In this document: one piece after another, positions 17,226 to 26,432 of the stretch
How the letters are laid out: every line of letters begins with the position of its first letter
Position numbering within the stretch: position 1 is the stretch's first letter
Notes under the pieces: model-generated
What the model was told of the DNA's origin: nothing
Seen by the model: the letters and a program-made list of their open reading frames with translations, nothing else
Database searches by the model: none
DNA from: Bog-473 sp963753115
GTDB taxonomy: Bacteria > Actinomycetota > Acidimicrobiia > Acidimicrobiales > RAAP-2
Direction: 5' to 3'
NCBI GenBank assembly: GCA_963753115.1
Contig: CAVWBB010000021.1
Span: forward strand, 186,001 to 250,000
DNA length: 64,000 nt
Position numbers and translations under genes: made by a program

Positions 17226-18828
17226 ATGCCCGACGACACAGACGAGTTCGCGCAGTACGAAGAATTTGGCAAGGACCTCGACGACACCGCCGGGCCCGTC
17301 CCGGAGGACGTCGACGAGGAGCCGCCGACCTACCACTCCGGCCGCGTGCGCATCATCGGCGCCGAGCCGGCGGGGGACACCGTGCGCGAGGTGACGGGGC
17401 CCGTCGTCGACGACCACCCGGAGCCTGCCGCACTGGAACGACGCGCCGACCGGACAGGTGCCGGCCATCCTCGATACGACCAACGGCGAGGAGCAGCCCG
17501 TCGCCCCGCCCATGTGGCGCGAGGAGGAGACGGACTGGGAGGCGCAGGAAGAGGTCTTCGAGCCCTCCATGCTCTCCGACGACCTGCCGGCCGTGGGCGC
17601 GCTCCTGGGCGAGCGGAACGAGGACGTGGTGGACGTGGAGCGCCAGCCCTGGCACTTCGAGTCCGACGACACCCTGGTGATCCCGCCCGAGCCCGGCTAC
17701 GAGCCCCTGCCCGCGCCGGGCTACGAGCCCCTGCCCGCGCCCGAACCGCTGCACGCGCGGGACCCCGAGCCACTGCACGCCCGCGCCCCGGAGCCCATCG
17801 TGGTGCTCGAGCCCGACGGCGTCGAGGAGGACGATGACGAGCCGGCCGGCGTGGCCGCCGGCGGTCCCGTCCCCGTCTCGGGCGCGGCATCCGTCGCCGC
17901 GGCCCGCCTGACGCCACCCCGGCCCCCGGAGCCCCGGACGCGCGCACCGCGGACGAGCCGCACCACCGCCAACACCCGCACCGGCAACGTGAACACGGCG
18001 GGCACGGGCGGCCGCGACATGCGGGTGGCCATCGGCTCGGGTGTCCTGCTCGGCGCGCTGGCGCTGATCTGCTTCGCCGCCGGCACGGTGGCCAGCATGG
18101 TCATCGTCTGCGTCGTCGTGCTGCTGGCGACCGCCGAGGCCTACGCCGCCTTCCGGCGTGCCCAGTACCACCCGGCCACACTGCTCGGCCTCGTCGCCGT
18201 GCTGTCGCTCATGGTGGAGACCTACAACAAGGGCGTGGCGGCGTTGCCGCTCGTGCTCGTGCTGCTGGTCGCCGGCTCCTTCATCTGGTACCTGGCCCGG
18301 GTCGAACCCGCGGCGGAACCCGTGTCCGGGATCTCGTCGACCGTCTTCGTCTTCGTCTGGGTGGGCGCCTTCGGCTCCTTCGCCGCACTGCTGCTCAATC
18401 CCAACCTGTTCCCCGAGCGGCACGGGATCGCCTTCGTCCTCGCCGCCGTGATCGTGACGGTGGCGGACGACGTGGGCGCGCTCCTGGTGGGCGCGGCCTG
18501 GGGACGCCACCAGCTGGCGCCCTCCATCAGCCCGAACAAGAGCTGGGAGGGGCTGATCGGCGGCGCCGTGGCGGCCATTCTGGTGTCCGTCATCGTCGTC
18601 CATTTCATCCACCCCTGGACGATCGGCAAGGCTGCGCTCTACGGCGTCGTCGTGGCGATCGTCGCCCCGCTGGGCGACCTGAGCCAGTCCATGATCAAGC
18701 GGCACCTCGGGCTCAAGGACATGGGACGGCTCTTGCCCGGCCACGGCGGCATCCTCGACAGGGTCGACGGCCTGCTCTTCGTGATCCCCGCCACGTACTT
18801 CGTGGTCAAGGCGATGCATCTCGGGTGA
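17226..18828 (+). CDS. cdsA: Phosphatidate cytidylyltransferase with long acidic N-terminal extension, frame break
   Basis: About 533 residues, nearly twice the usual CdsA length. A cytoplasmic extension of roughly 250 residues is acidic and Pro-rich, with GYEPLPAP and EPLHAR duplications. The membrane domain has about eight helices and the CDP-alcohol synthase signature SPNKSWEGLIGG and DVGALLVGAAWGR, ending GHGGILDRVDGLLF. It makes CDP-diacylglycerol for phospholipids. The ATG at 17226 starts MPDDTDEFAQYEEF; a one-base change near 17430 is needed to reach LPHWNDAPTGQVPAIL and the rest. The alternative start at 17458 would avoid the break but lose a conserved-looking N-terminus. Confidence 0.85.
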
Positions 18829-18838
18829 GCTGACCCTC

Positions 18839-20008
18839 GTGCGCACGGTCAGCCTGATGGGCTCCACCGGGTCCGTCGGTACCCAGGCGCTCGACGTCAT
18901 CCGAAGGGAACCCGCGCGCTTCCGCGTGCACGCCCTGGCGGCGCAGCGCTCCGTCGACGAGCTCCTCGCCCAGGCGGCCGCCTTCGGCCCCGCGCTGGTC
19001 GTCATCGGCGACCCGGACCGCTACGCCGAGGTGCGCGCCGGCGTGCCTGCCGGCACCGAGGTCATGGTGGGGGAGGAGGGCATGGTGGCCGCGGCACGGA
19101 GCGCCGACGTCGTGCTCAACGCCGTCGTGGGCTTCGCCGGCCTGCCGGTCACGATGGCCGCGCTCGAAGCCGGGAAGCGGCTCGCGCTGGCCAACAAGGA
19201 ATCGCTCATCGCCGGCGCCCCCGTGGTGCAGAAGGCGCGCCGCACCCCCGGGGCCGAGATCGTCCCTGTCGACTCCGAGCACTGCGCCGTCCACCAGTGC
19301 CTGGCCGCCGTGCAGGCGACGACCGACGTGGCCCGCCTGTTGCTGACCGCGTCCGGCGGCCCGTTCCGCGGCTGGACGGCCGAGCGCCTGCGCTCGGTGA
19401 CCGTGGCCGACGCGCTGGCCCACCCGACGTGGTCGATGGGGCCCAAGATCACCATCGACTCCTCCACCCTGATGAACAAGGGCCTCGAGGTGATCGAGGC
19501 CCACGAGCTCTTCGGCATCGGCTACGACCGGATCGACATCGTCGTGCACCCGCAGTCGATCGTGCATTCCATGGTCGAGCTGCGCGACGGGTCGACCCTC
19601 GCCCAGCTCTCGAATCCCGACATGCGCCTGCCCATCGGCTACGCGCTCGGCTGGCCCGACCGGGTGGCGACGCCCTTCGGCGCGCTCGATTGGTCCGGCG
19701 CCCAGACGCTCACCTTCGAGCCGCCCGACCGCTCCGTCTTCCCCTGCATCGACCTGGCCTACGAGGCCGGCCGGCACGGTGGCTCCGCCCCGGCCTGGCT
19801 CAGCGCCGCCAACGAGGTGGCCGTCGAGGCCTTCCTGGGCAATGCGCTGCCCTGGGGCGGCATCGCCGACGTGGTGGCCGAGACGATGGCGGGGTGGGTC
19901 GACGACCCGGTGGACCAGGTGGAAGCCGTGTTGGCGGCGGATGCGGAGGCCCGGGTCCGGGCCCGCCTCGCACTGGACCGACGCCTGTCGCTGGGTGGCG
20001 ACCGGTAG
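18839..20008 (+). CDS. dxr: 1-deoxy-D-xylulose 5-phosphate reductoisomerase
   Basis: 389 residues. Dxr converts DXP to 2-C-methylerythritol 4-phosphate, the committed MEP-pathway step and the target of fosmidomycin. The NADPH fold is at GSTGSVGTQALDVI. Metal and substrate residues are in ANKESLIAG, VPVDSEHCAVHQCL and SSTLMNKGLEVIEAHELFG, with the flexible loop at GWTAERLRSVTVADAL HPTWSMG. The GTG start is 10 bases after cdsA. It forms a cdsA-dxr-rseP-ispG cluster, and ispG supplies a later step of the same pathway. Confidence 0.95.
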   Translation: MRTVSLMGSTGSVGTQALDVIRREPARFRVHALAAQRSVDELLAQAAAFGPALVVIGDPDRYAEVRAGVPAGTEVMVGEEGMVAAARSADVVLNAVVGFAGLPVTMAALEAGKRLALANKESLIAGAPVVQKARRTPGAEIVPVDSEHCAVHQCLAAVQATTDVARLLLTASGGPFRGWTAERLRSVTVADALAHPTWSMGPKITIDSSTLMNKGLEVIEAHELFGIGYDRIDIVVHPQSIVHSMVELRDGSTLAQLSNPDMRLPIGYALGWPDRVATPFGALDWSGAQTLTFEPPDRSVFPCIDLAYEAGRHGGSAPAWLSAANEVAVEAFLGNALPWGGIADVVAETMAGWVDDPVDQVEAVLAADAEARVRARLALDRRLSLGGDR

Positions 20009-20019
20009 CGTTGTCCCTG

Positions 20020-21333
20020 ATGACGACGCTCACCGAGAAGGAGGCGCCGGCGGCGGAGCCGCCAATCGAGCCGGATCCGGCACCGCCCGCTGACGCCACG
20101 CGGTCGCGGGTCGTCCAGCTCGTGGTGTCGCTCGTCCTGATCACCGCCATCTTCATCGCGCTGGGCTGGGGCTACCTGCTGCTGTTCATCGCCATCCTGT
20201 TCGCCATCGTCATGCTGCACGAGTTCGGCCACTTCATCACCGCCAAGTGGGCCGGCATGCAGGTGACGGAGTACTTCGTCGGCTTCGGCCCCCGGCTGTG
20301 GTCGGTCCGCCGCGGTGAGACCGAGTACGGGGTCAAGGCCATTCCGGCCGGCGGGTACGTGCGCATCACCGGCTTCACCTCCACCGAGGAGGTGGCCGAG
20401 GAGGACGAGGCCCGGGCCTACCGCCAGCAGCCGTTCCACCAGCGGATCATCGTGGCGTCGGCCGGCTCGGCCATGCACATCCTCATCGCCTTCGTCCTGG
20501 CGATCATCCTCGTCCTCAGCTTCGGCCACTCGACGAACAACATCAAGGTCGCCGGGCTCGACAAGTGGGCGGGCAAGGCAACGCCGGCGGCCGTTGCCGG
20601 CCTCAAGGCCGGTGACACCATCGTGTCCATCAACGGCAAGCCGTTCGCCGGCCCCGAGACGATGATCAACACCATCGGCAGCTCCATCGGCAAGCCCCTG
20701 ACCCTGGGGGTCGAGCGCGACGGCAAGCTGATCGACCTGCACGCCACCCCGGAGAGCGGCAAGGGCATCAAGGTCCACGGTGTGCCCTTGACCAAGAAGG
20801 GCTACCTCGGCTTCACCATCGGGGGGTATGCCAGCGAGCCGGTCTCCGTGCTCGGCAGCCCGGGAGCGGCGCTCTCGACGATGTGGAGCCTGACGCACGA
20901 GGAGGTCACGGGGCTCGGCCAGACGTTCTCGCCCAGCGGCCTGACCTCCATCTACCACCAGGTGACGAACGCCAAGGACGCCCAGGCGGTCGTGAACAAC
21001 CCGGGCTCGGCGCCGCGGCCCGTCTCCATCATCGGCATCGCGCACCTCGGTGCGCAATCGGAGCAGGCGGGCTTGGAGTCCGTGCTGCTGCTGTTGATCG
21101 CCATCAACCTGGTGTTCGCCATCTTGAACATGCTGCCGATGATCCCGCTCGACGGCGGGCACGTGGCGGTGGCGGCGTACGAGTGGATCCGCACCAAGAA
21201 GGGCGAGCCCTACTACCGGGCCGACATCACCAAGCTCTTCCCGGTCGCCGCCGTGTTCATCGCCCTCCTGCTGGCGTTCGTCCTGAGCGCGATCTACCTC
21301 GATATCACCCACCCGCTCCAGATACCGCACTGA
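20020..21333 (+). CDS. rseP: RseP/Rip1-type site-2 metalloprotease
   Basis: 437 residues. The zinc-binding HEFGH motif lies in the first helix region (IVMLHEFGHFITAKWAGM) and the second metal ligand in MIPLDGGHVAV near the C-terminus. A PDZ domain (AAVAGLKAGDTIVSINGKPF) sits between. There is an extra N-terminal cytoplasmic tail and about four membrane helices. Such enzymes cut transmembrane anti-sigma factors and other small membrane proteins. The ATG at 20020 was preferred because the longer frame only continues through dxr in a shadow frame. Position between dxr and ispG is conserved widely. Confidence 0.92.
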   Translation: MTTLTEKEAPAAEPPIEPDPAPPADATRSRVVQLVVSLVLITAIFIALGWGYLLLFIAILFAIVMLHEFGHFITAKWAGMQVTEYFVGFGPRLWSVRRGETEYGVKAIPAGGYVRITGFTSTEEVAEEDEARAYRQQPFHQRIIVASAGSAMHILIAFVLAIILVLSFGHSTNNIKVAGLDKWAGKATPAAVAGLKAGDTIVSINGKPFAGPETMINTIGSSIGKPLTLGVERDGKLIDLHATPESGKGIKVHGVPLTKKGYLGFTIGGYASEPVSVLGSPGAALSTMWSLTHEEVTGLGQTFSPSGLTSIYHQVTNAKDAQAVVNNPGSAPRPVSIIGIAHLGAQSEQAGLESVLLLLIAINLVFAILNMLPMIPLDGGHVAVAAYEWIRTKKGEPYYRADITKLFPVAAVFIALLLAFVLSAIYLDITHPLQIPH

Positions 21334-21346
21334 CCGGCTGGTCGCC

Positions 21347-22588
21347 GTGGATCTCTCCTCCTCTCTGCTGACGCCCCGGCGGCCGACGCGCCGGATCACG
21401 TTGGGCGGCGTGCCCATCGGCGACGGGGCGCCGGTGACCGTGCAGTCCATGACGACGACCAAGACGGCGGACGTCGACGGCACGCTGGCGCAGATCTACG
21501 CGCTCGCCGCGGCCGGAGCGGACATCGTGCGCTGCACCTGCAACGAGGAGGCGGCGGCCGAGGGCCTGGCCCACATCGTCCCGCGCTCGCCGGTGCCGAT
21601 CGTGGCCGACATCCACTTCCACCACGAGATGGCGTTGGCCGCGCTGGAGGCCGGCGTGCAGGGCCTGCGGCTGAACCCGGGCAACCTGCGCAAGGAAGCC
21701 GAGATCAAGCAGGTGGCCGCCGAGGCGCGCGACCGCGGCGTGCCGATCCGCATCGGCGTCAACGCCGGATCGCTGCACCCCGACCTGTACAAGAAGTACG
21801 GCGGGGCCACGCCCGAGGCGCTGGTGGAGTCGGCCCGCAACGAGCTCGCCTTCTTCGAGGAGGTCGACTTCACCGATGTGAAGATCTCCGTCAAGGCGTC
21901 GTCGGTGGCACTGATGATCGCCGCCTACCGGCTCGCCTCGGAGACCTTCGACCACCCGCTGCACCTCGGCGTCACCGAGGCCGGCCCGCCGCCGGCCGGT
22001 CTGGTCAAGGGCACCGCCGGCATCGGTGCGCTGCTGGCCGAGGGCATCGGCGACACCATCCGCTTCTCGCTGACCGCCGACCCGGTGGAGGAGGCCCGCG
22101 CCGGGCGCCAGCTCCTGGAGTCGCTCGGGCTGCGCGAGCGCAAGGGCCTCGACCTGATCGCCTGCCCGTCGTGCGGCCGGGCCCAGGTCGACGTGATCGC
22201 CGTGGCCAAGGAGGCCCAGGAGGCGCTCGAGAAGCTGAATCTGCCGATCCAGGTGGCGGTCATGGGCTGCGTCGTGAACGGGCCCGGTGAGGCGCGCGAG
22301 GCCGACATCGGCATTGCGGCGGGCAAGCAGAAGGGCCATCTGTTCATCCGCGGCAAGATCATCCGTGTCGTCCCCGAGGCGGACATGGTGCAGGCACTCG
22401 TGGACGAGGCGGAGCGTCTCGTCGCCGAAGGGGTCGAGGCCCGCATCGCGGCGGCGGACTCCAACGCCGAGGCGGAGGCGGAGGCCGACCGGCGCGCGCT
22501 GCTCGACTCGACGGGCGCGGACCCGAACCACACTTCGGAGAAGATCGAGATCATCCGGCGCCGGACCGAGGACGACGCCGCGGGCTGA
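21347..22588 (+). CDS. ispG: 4-hydroxy-3-methylbut-2-enyl diphosphate synthase (flavodoxin)
   Basis: 413 residues. IspG (GcpE) reduces MEcPP to HMBPP with a 4Fe-4S cluster. The TIM-barrel half has VTVQSMTTTKTADVDGTLAQI, VADIHFHHEMAL and RLNPGNLR. The cluster ligands are in ACPSCGRAQVD (two Cys) and MGCVVNGPGEAREADIG (one Cys plus the conserved Glu). The tail beyond residue 380 is a charged, Ala/Glu-rich extension. The start is GTG 21347. Together with dxr it places two MEP steps in one operon. Confidence 0.95.
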   Translation: MDLSSSLLTPRRPTRRITLGGVPIGDGAPVTVQSMTTTKTADVDGTLAQIYALAAAGADIVRCTCNEEAAAEGLAHIVPRSPVPIVADIHFHHEMALAALEAGVQGLRLNPGNLRKEAEIKQVAAEARDRGVPIRIGVNAGSLHPDLYKKYGGATPEALVESARNELAFFEEVDFTDVKISVKASSVALMIAAYRLASETFDHPLHLGVTEAGPPPAGLVKGTAGIGALLAEGIGDTIRFSLTADPVEEARAGRQLLESLGLRERKGLDLIACPSCGRAQVDVIAVAKEAQEALEKLNLPIQVAVMGCVVNGPGEAREADIGIAAGKQKGHLFIRGKIIRVVPEADMVQALVDEAERLVAEGVEARIAAADSNAEAEAEADRRALLDSTGADPNHTSEKIEIIRRRTEDDAAG

Positions 22589-22728
22589 CATGCCCGGCTG
22601 GAGGTCTGCTCCGCGCCGACGCTGGCGAAGCTGGCCGCCGTCCTCGACCGCGCGTTGGCCCGCCTCGACGGCTGACCGGCGGTCCAGTCCTGTCCTGTCG
22701 GCTCGTGCCGGCCAAGTACCCTGCACGG

Positions 22729-24141
22729 ATGCCAAAGGGTGCGATCGTCACGCGGGAGGAGGACTTCCCGCGCTGGTACCAGGAGGTGATCGCCGGCGCC
22801 GAAATGGCCGACAACGGCCCCGCGCGCGGCACCATGGTCATCCGGCCCTGGGGCTACGGGATCTGGGAGCTCATGCAGTCCGAGCTCGACCGCCGCATCA
22901 AGGAGGCGGGCGCGGAGAACGCGTACTTCCCGCTCTTCATCCCCGAGTCCTTCCTGAAGCTCGAAGCGGAGCACGTCGAAGGCTTCGCGCCCGAGCTGGC
23001 CGTGGTCACGCACGGCGGCGGCAAGGAGCTCGAGGAGCCGCTCGTGGTCCGGCCCACCAGCGAGACGGTGATCAACCACTTCTTCTCCAAGTGGGTGCAG
23101 AGCCACCGCGACCTCCCGCTGCTGATCAACCAGTGGGCCAACGTCGTCCGCTGGGAGCTGCGCCCGCGCCTCTTCCTGCGCACCAGCGAGTTTCTCTGGC
23201 AGGAGGGGCACACGGCGCACGCCACCGAGGAGGACGCGCTGGAGTACGCGCTGCGCATTCTGCGCGACGTCTACCGCTCGACGATGGTCGACGTGCTCAA
23301 CATCCCCGTGCTCACGGGCCACAAGACCGCCCGCGAGCGCTTCGCGGGCGCCAACCGCACCTGGACGTGCGAGGGGATGATGGGCGACGGCAAGGCCCTG
23401 CAGATGGGCACGAGCCACGAGCTCGGGCAGAACTTCGCCAAGCCCTTCGACATCACCTACGCCAACGCCACCGGCGGCACCGAGTACGTGTGGCAGACCT
23501 CCTGGGGGGTCTCCACCCGGCTGGTGGGGGCGCTCGTCATGGGACACGGCGACGACTTCGGCCTGCGCCTGCCCCCGGCACTGGCGCCCACGCAGGTGGT
23601 CGTGCTGGTGGTCAAGGACGACCCCGAGGTGGGGGCGGCGGCCGAGGCGCTCGCCGCGGAGCTCACGGCGTCCGGGCACCGGGTCCGCCTCGATACCCGC
23701 ACCGACACCAGCTTCGGCCGGCGCAGCGTGGCGTGGGAGCTCAAGGGCGTCCCGGTGCGGGTGGAGGTCGGTCCGCGGGACCTGGCCGAGGGGAACGTCA
23801 CCGTGGTGACCCGGCACCGGCGCGAGAAGCAGAACGTCGCCGTCGGTGCCGTCGCGGGCACGGTCGGCGCCATCCTGGCCGCGGCCGGGCCCGAGCTCCT
23901 GGCGGAGGCCACGGCGGCCCGCGACGCCAGGACGGTGGATGCCGCGTCACTCGATGCCGCCGTCGAGGCGGGGTCGGTCGGCTTCGCCCGGGTCCCTCTG
24001 GCGGCGCTCGGGAGCGACGGCGAGGACCGCCTGGCCCAGCACGCGCTGTCGATTCGCTGCCTCCAGAGGGCGGACGGCTCGTTGGCCGAGCCCGGGGACC
24101 CCGACGACGACCTCGTGGCCGTCGTGGCCCGGTCCTATTAG
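22729..24141 (+). CDS. proS: Prolyl-tRNA synthetase, archaeal/eukaryotic-like type
   Basis: 470 residues of the compact class II ProRS without the bacterial editing insertion. FPRWYQEVIAGAEMADNGPARG and MVIRPWGYGIWELMQ are typical of the eukaryote/archaeon-like form. Motif 2 is ELRPRLFLRTSEFLWQEGHTAH, and motif 3 lies near GGTEYVWQTSWGVSTRLVGALVMGHGDD. The anticodon-binding domain and C-terminal part end in DDLVAVVARSY, which matches the conserved C-terminal Tyr. The ATG at 22729 (MPKGAIVTREEDF) was chosen over the upstream GTG at 22705. It follows ispG after 140 bases. Confidence 0.94.
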   Translation: MPKGAIVTREEDFPRWYQEVIAGAEMADNGPARGTMVIRPWGYGIWELMQSELDRRIKEAGAENAYFPLFIPESFLKLEAEHVEGFAPELAVVTHGGGKELEEPLVVRPTSETVINHFFSKWVQSHRDLPLLINQWANVVRWELRPRLFLRTSEFLWQEGHTAHATEEDALEYALRILRDVYRSTMVDVLNIPVLTGHKTARERFAGANRTWTCEGMMGDGKALQMGTSHELGQNFAKPFDITYANATGGTEYVWQTSWGVSTRLVGALVMGHGDDFGLRLPPALAPTQVVVLVVKDDPEVGAAAEALAAELTASGHRVRLDTRTDTSFGRRSVAWELKGVPVRVEVGPRDLAEGNVTVVTRHRREKQNVAVGAVAGTVGAILAAAGPELLAEATAARDARTVDAASLDAAVEAGSVGFARVPLAALGSDGEDRLAQHALSIRCLQRADGSLAEPGDPDDDLVAVVARSY

Positions 24142-24150
24142 CCCTGGAAT

Positions 24151-24159
24151 TGCTATAAT
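24151..24159 (+). promoter_or_regulatory. Extended -10 promoter for the rimP-nusA-infB operon
   Basis: TGCTATAAT is a perfect extended -10 (TGnTATAAT) in a short AT-rich stretch right after the proS stop. A transcript starting near 24166 would have a leader of about 110 bases, including the hairpin at 24199-24222. No clear -35 is needed with an extended -10. Confidence 0.65.
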
Positions 24160-24198
24160 CCCTTCTGCTGTCCATTTTTGAAGATCAGTACCTCGTTG

Positions 24199-24222
24199 AA
24201 GCGTGGGCTGCGGCCCACGCTT
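24199..24222 (+). promoter_or_regulatory. Strong leader hairpin before rimP
   Basis: AAGCGTGGGC and GCCCACGCTT form a perfect 10-bp stem closed by TGCG, followed by TTCGCTTTG. It looks like an intrinsic terminator or attenuator in the rimP leader, 55 bases before the start codon. Since NusA is encoded downstream, feedback on leader termination is plausible but not shown. Confidence 0.6.
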
Positions 24223-24276
24223 TCGCTTTGCGGGGGCAAATCAGGACCAAAGGCCAGAACAAGGGAGGTGACGGCG

Positions 24277-24774
24277 ATGAGAGGGAGCACGGACACACTG
24301 ACCGACGCGCTGTCGCCGATCCTCCAGGCGCGCGGGCTGGACCTGATCGACGTCGAGCTCAACGGGGCGCAGCTCACCGTCTTCGTCGACCGCGAGGGGG
24401 GCATCGGCCTCGACGAGCTCGGTGACGCCACCCGGGACGTCTCGGCCGCCCTGGACGACATCGACCCGATCCCGGGCCGGTACACGCTGTCTGTCTCGAG
24501 CCCTGGGCTGGAGCGGCGCCTCCGCACCCCGGCGCACTACGCCCGGGCGGTGGGGGAGAAGGTCACGGTCCGGGTCGACGCGGGGTCGGAGCACGTCCGC
24601 CGCGTGACCGGCACGCTCGCCAGCGCGGACGAGTCGGGGTGCACCCTGACCGGTCCCGAGGTGCCCGAGGGCGAGATGCGGATCGCCTACGACCAGATCG
24701 AGCGGGCGCGGACGGTTTTTGAGTGGGGGCCGGAGCCCCGGAGAGCGAAGAGTGAGAGGGTGAAGCGGCAATGA
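24277..24774 (+). CDS. rimP: Ribosome maturation factor RimP
   Basis: 165 residues. RimP aids 30S assembly. The N-terminal domain has ARGLDLIDVELNGAQLTVFVDREGGIGLDE and the family's YTLSVSSPGLERRLRTPAHYARAVGEKV motif. The ATG at 24277 follows an excellent AGGGAGGTGA ribosome-binding site; the longer open frame from 24178 has none and begins inside the leader hairpin region. The stop overlaps the nusA start (ATGA). The C-terminal domain is SH3-like and ends with a basic tail. Confidence 0.92.
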   Translation: MRGSTDTLTDALSPILQARGLDLIDVELNGAQLTVFVDREGGIGLDELGDATRDVSAALDDIDPIPGRYTLSVSSPGLERRLRTPAHYARAVGEKVTVRVDAGSEHVRRVTGTLASADESGCTLTGPEVPEGEMRIAYDQIERARTVFEWGPEPRRAKSERVKRQ

Positions 24775-26102
24775 GCAAGACCAATTTCGAATTCCTGGAC
24801 GCGCTGGGTCAGATCGCGCGCGACAAGGGGATCTCGGTCGAGACGCTGCTCGACGCCCTGGCCAACGCGCTGGTGGCGGCCTACAAGCGCCGCCCCGACG
24901 CGGCCGAGGAAGCCGTGGTGACCATCGACCCCGACTCGGGCGAGATCCGTGTCTACGGGCAGGAGCTCAACGAGGAGGGCGAGGTCGTCCGCGAGTGGGA
25001 CGACACGCCGGACGACTTCGGGCGCATTGCCGCGCAGACCGCCAAGCAGGTGATCCTGCAGCGGATCCGCGAGGTGGAGCGCGACATGAAGTACGAGGAG
25101 TACGCCGGTCGCGAGGGTGACATCGTCACCGGGATCGTGCAGCAGACGGACAACCGCTACACCCTGCTCGACCTGGGCAAGGTCGAGGCCCTGCTGCCCC
25201 AGGCCGAGCAGGTCTCCTACGAGCGCTACGAGCACGGGGCGCGCCTCAAGGCGTACATCGTGGAGGTCCGCAAGACCACCAAGGGCCCCCAGATCGTCGT
25301 GAGCCGCACCCACCCCGGGCTGATCAAGCGGCTCTTCGAGCTCGAGGTGCCCGAGATCGGATCCGGCGTGGTCGAGATCAAGGCGGCGGCCCGCGAACCG
25401 GGCCACCGCACCAAGATCGCCGTGTGGTCGAACGACCCCAACGTGGACCCGGTCGGGGCCTGCGTCGGCGCGCGCGGCTCGCGGGTGCGCATGGTGACCA
25501 ACGAGCTGCGCGGCGAGCGTGTCGACGTCGTCCCGTTCTCGGACGACCCCGTCGAGCTCATTCAGAACGCGCTGGCACCGGCGCGCGTGCGCGAGGTGCG
25601 GCTGGACGAGGAGACCGGCACCGCCACGGTGATCGTGAGCGACTTCCAGCTCTCCCTCGCCATCGGCAAGGAAGGGCAGAACGCCCGCCTGGCGGCGCGC
25701 CTCACCGGATGGCGCATCGACATCAAGAGCGAGACGCAGCTGGCCGAGGAAGAGGCCGGCGGCTACGGCGAGCAGGACTGGGCCGAGGGCGAGTGGGTCG
25801 AGGACGAGAGCGGCGAGTTGGTGTGGAAGCCCGCCGAAGGCGGCGAGGCCATGTCCGCCGAGGAGTGGACGCACCAGGCGGAGGACCCGACCGAGGCGCC
25901 CGCCGCCGAGTCCGGCGCAGCCGACGGGGCGACCGAGGCGGCAGCCGAGGCGGCAGACCCCGCCCCCGCCGCCCAAGCGGCCGCAACTCCCGCCCCGGCC
26001 GCAGCGCCCCCGGAGCCGGCGGAACCCGCCGAGGCCGCAGCGGAGGCAAGCACCGGGGGGCCCGCCGTGGCAACCGAGGTGACCGAAGAGGCCGAGGCAT
26101 AG
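24771..26102 (+). CDS. nusA: Transcription elongation/termination factor NusA
   Basis: 443 residues. The N-terminal RNA-polymerase-binding domain (FEFLDALGQIARDKGISVETLL) is followed by an S1 domain (REGDIVTGIVQQTDNRYTLLDL) and two KH modules with VGACVGARGSRVRMVTNEL and AIGKEGQNARLAARLTGW. After residue 330 comes an acidic Ala/Pro/Glu-rich tail of about 110 residues, in place of the acidic repeats of gammaproteobacteria. It controls pausing, termination and antitermination. It overlaps rimP by four bases and meets ylxR at its stop. Confidence 0.95.
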   Translation: MSKTNFEFLDALGQIARDKGISVETLLDALANALVAAYKRRPDAAEEAVVTIDPDSGEIRVYGQELNEEGEVVREWDDTPDDFGRIAAQTAKQVILQRIREVERDMKYEEYAGREGDIVTGIVQQTDNRYTLLDLGKVEALLPQAEQVSYERYEHGARLKAYIVEVRKTTKGPQIVVSRTHPGLIKRLFELEVPEIGSGVVEIKAAAREPGHRTKIAVWSNDPNVDPVGACVGARGSRVRMVTNELRGERVDVVPFSDDPVELIQNALAPARVREVRLDEETGTATVIVSDFQLSLAIGKEGQNARLAARLTGWRIDIKSETQLAEEEAGGYGEQDWAEGEWVEDESGELVWKPAEGGEAMSAEEWTHQAEDPTEAPAAESGAADGATEAAAEAADPAPAAQAAATPAPAAAPPEPAEPAEAAAEASTGGPAVATEVTEEAEA

Positions 26103-26380
26103 CGCCGACACGGACCTGCGTCGGTTGCCGGAATGCCCTGCCGGCCGACCAGCTGATCCGAATCGTCCGGCTGCCGGGCGGGGCCCTGTCGGTGGACAGG
26201 CATGGAGCAGGGCGCGGGGCCTGGTTGTGCAGGGACTCGCCCGGTTGCCTCGACGAGGCGGTGCGCAGGCATGGCTTCCAACGGGCCTTCTCGGCGTCCG
26301 TCGACGCCGGGGACCTGCAGCAGTTGCGTATGCACCTGGGTGAGGCGTGGGAGCGCCCGGCACCTGATGTGCGAGGATAG
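26099..26380 (+). CDS. ylxR: YlxR family RNA-binding protein, start codon unclear
   Basis: About 93 residues. APTRTCVGCRNALPADQLIRIVRL, the GRGAWLCRDSPGCLDEAVRR segment and the following AFSASVD are the YlxR (DUF448) core, a small RNA-binding-like fold conserved between nusA and infB. No ATG, GTG or TTG exists in frame near the N-terminus. The codon at the expected place is ATA (26099-26101), which overlaps the nusA TAG. Related genes often begin there with GTG, so ATA may be a rare start, or a base is missing nearby. The product ends about 50 bases before infB. Confidence 0.75.
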   Translation: MAPTRTCVGCRNALPADQLIRIVRLPGGALSVDRHGAGRGAWLCRDSPGCLDEAVRRHGFQRAFSASVDAGDLQQLRMHLGEAWERPAPDVRG

Positions 26381-26432
26381 GGGGCTGGGTTGACGCCGCG
26401 CCCCATCACAAATCAAGGACAAAGAGAACCAC

